From positions 1 through 7,864 of the forward strand of contig CANHUM010000074.1 of NCBI GenBank assembly GCA_947463845.1: a stretch of DNA of 7,864 nucleotides, read 5' to 3'. A program made the position numbers and the translations under genes. The first letter of the stretch is position 1. Each line of letters opens with the position of its first letter. The DNA is from Comamonadaceae bacterium (GTDB lineage Bacteria > Pseudomonadota > Gammaproteobacteria > Burkholderiales > Burkholderiaceae_C). This document shows positions 5,497-7,864 of this stretch, in pieces. The notes beneath the pieces were generated by a model, which had not been told where the DNA came from, did no database searches, and worked only from the letters and a program-made list of their open reading frames with translations.

Positions 5497-6030
5497 ATGC
5501 CGCGCAAAAAATCTCTGAGTGTCTCTGCTGCCAGTCCCATCGTCTCCTCGGCCCATCTGGTCTCGCCCGACAGCGCTGAGATGAGCGAGTTCGAATTCGG
5601 CCTGATCGTGGCAGGCAATGCGTTTCACCGCTGGATCATCCATTGCATGGCCGCGGCCGGGCTGAAAGATTTGACACCGCTCGATGTGCTGGTGCTGCAC
5701 CACGTCACGCACCGCGCCCGTGACAAGCGTCTGGCCGACATTTGTTTCATCATGAATATCGAAGATACGCATTTGGTGAATTACGCCCTGAAAAAGCTGC
5801 AAGGCCTGGGCGTGGTGGTGTCGCAAAAAAATGGCAAAGATGTGACTTATGCGGCGACTGACGAAGGCCGTGCTTACGTGCAGCGCTACCGTGAAATCCG
5901 CGAAAGCTGTCTGATCGATGCCCTGAAGGCAGACGACGGCCTGAACCGCGACATTGGCGAGCTGGCCAGGTTGCTGCGTGTGCTGTCAGGCATGTACGAC
6001 CAGGCGGCGCGTGCGGCAGCTTCTTTGTGA
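5497..6030 (+). CDS. MarR-like winged-helix transcriptional regulator
   Basis: A 177-residue protein of MarR size and layout. It has a basic start (MPRKK), a helical dimerisation part (residues 28-55), the winged-helix core with helix-turn-helix LADICFIMNIEDTHLVNYALKK split over 79-100, then LQGLGVV (101-107), a wing SQKNGKDVTYAATDEGR (109-125), and C-terminal helices (126-175) that complete the dimer interface. It should be a cytoplasmic dimer sensing a small ligand. It is divergent from dctPQM and 20 bases upstream of the oxoprolinase gene, so it most likely controls both. The start is taken as the ATG at 5497. An in-frame TTG at 5446 would add 17 residues, but it lies inside the candidate operator and promoter. 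No strong Shine-Dalgarno precedes either. Repressor versus activator cannot be read from the sequence. Confidence 0.88.
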   Translation: MPRKKSLSVSAASPIVSSAHLVSPDSAEMSEFEFGLIVAGNAFHRWIIHCMAAAGLKDLTPLDVLVLHHVTHRARDKRLADICFIMNIEDTHLVNYALKKLQGLGVVVSQKNGKDVTYAATDEGRAYVQRYREIRESCLIDALKADDGLNRDIGELARLLRVLSGMYDQAARAAASL

Positions 6031-6050
6031 TCTCTTCTTTCCAGCGATCT

Positions 6051-7864
<1,814 letters not shown>

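Overview
The window looks like chromosomal DNA from a GC-rich betaproteobacterium, most likely Burkholderiales/Comamonadaceae. That placement rests on the protein families, the GC-rich and TTG-tolerant leucine codon use, and an RdgC typical of beta/gammaproteobacteria. No marker gene fixes the genus. The DNA is densely coded: no gene-free stretch exceeds about 215 bases. I saw no tRNA, rRNA, IS element, CRISPR array or phage gene.

Left end (1-1038, + strand): the C-terminal part of an NAD(P)/FAD-dependent oxidoreductase, then a small MoaD/ThiS-type ubiquitin-like protein ending in Gly-Gly, then a 99-residue protein I cannot name. The three are tightly packed and look like the 3' end of one operon. 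A flavoprotein followed by a MoaD-like protein recalls operons for tungsten-dependent aldehyde:ferredoxin oxidoreductase (AOR). The catalytic gene would lie upstream of the window, so this is inference.

Middle (1043-2407, - strand): crcB (fluoride channel) and rdgC (nucleoid-associated RecA modulator), read in the order rdgC then crcB. crcB converges on the left-hand operon with 4 bases between the stop codons. A strong 10-bp hairpin (2433-2457) separates rdgC from the next operon.

Right half (2487-7864): a divergent locus. On the - strand lies a complete TRAP transporter, dctP-dctQ-dctM (solute-binding protein, small and large membrane subunits). On the + strand lie a MarR-like winged-helix regulator and the first 604 codons of an ATP-dependent 5-oxoprolinase, which runs off the right edge. 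The two arms share a 213-base intergenic region (5284-5496) holding several inverted and direct repeats that could be operators. The simplest model is a 5-oxoproline (pyroglutamate) module: DctP captures it in the periplasm, DctQM imports it, oxoprolinase hydrolyses it to glutamate using ATP, and the MarR-like protein controls both arms. The substrate is inferred from gene context plus the known pyroglutamate-binding DctP proteins of Bordetella.

I did not find a clearly new kind of system. The most worthwhile leads are the unnamed 99-residue protein beside the MoaD-like gene, the operator architecture between dctP and marR, and the hairpin in front of rdgC.
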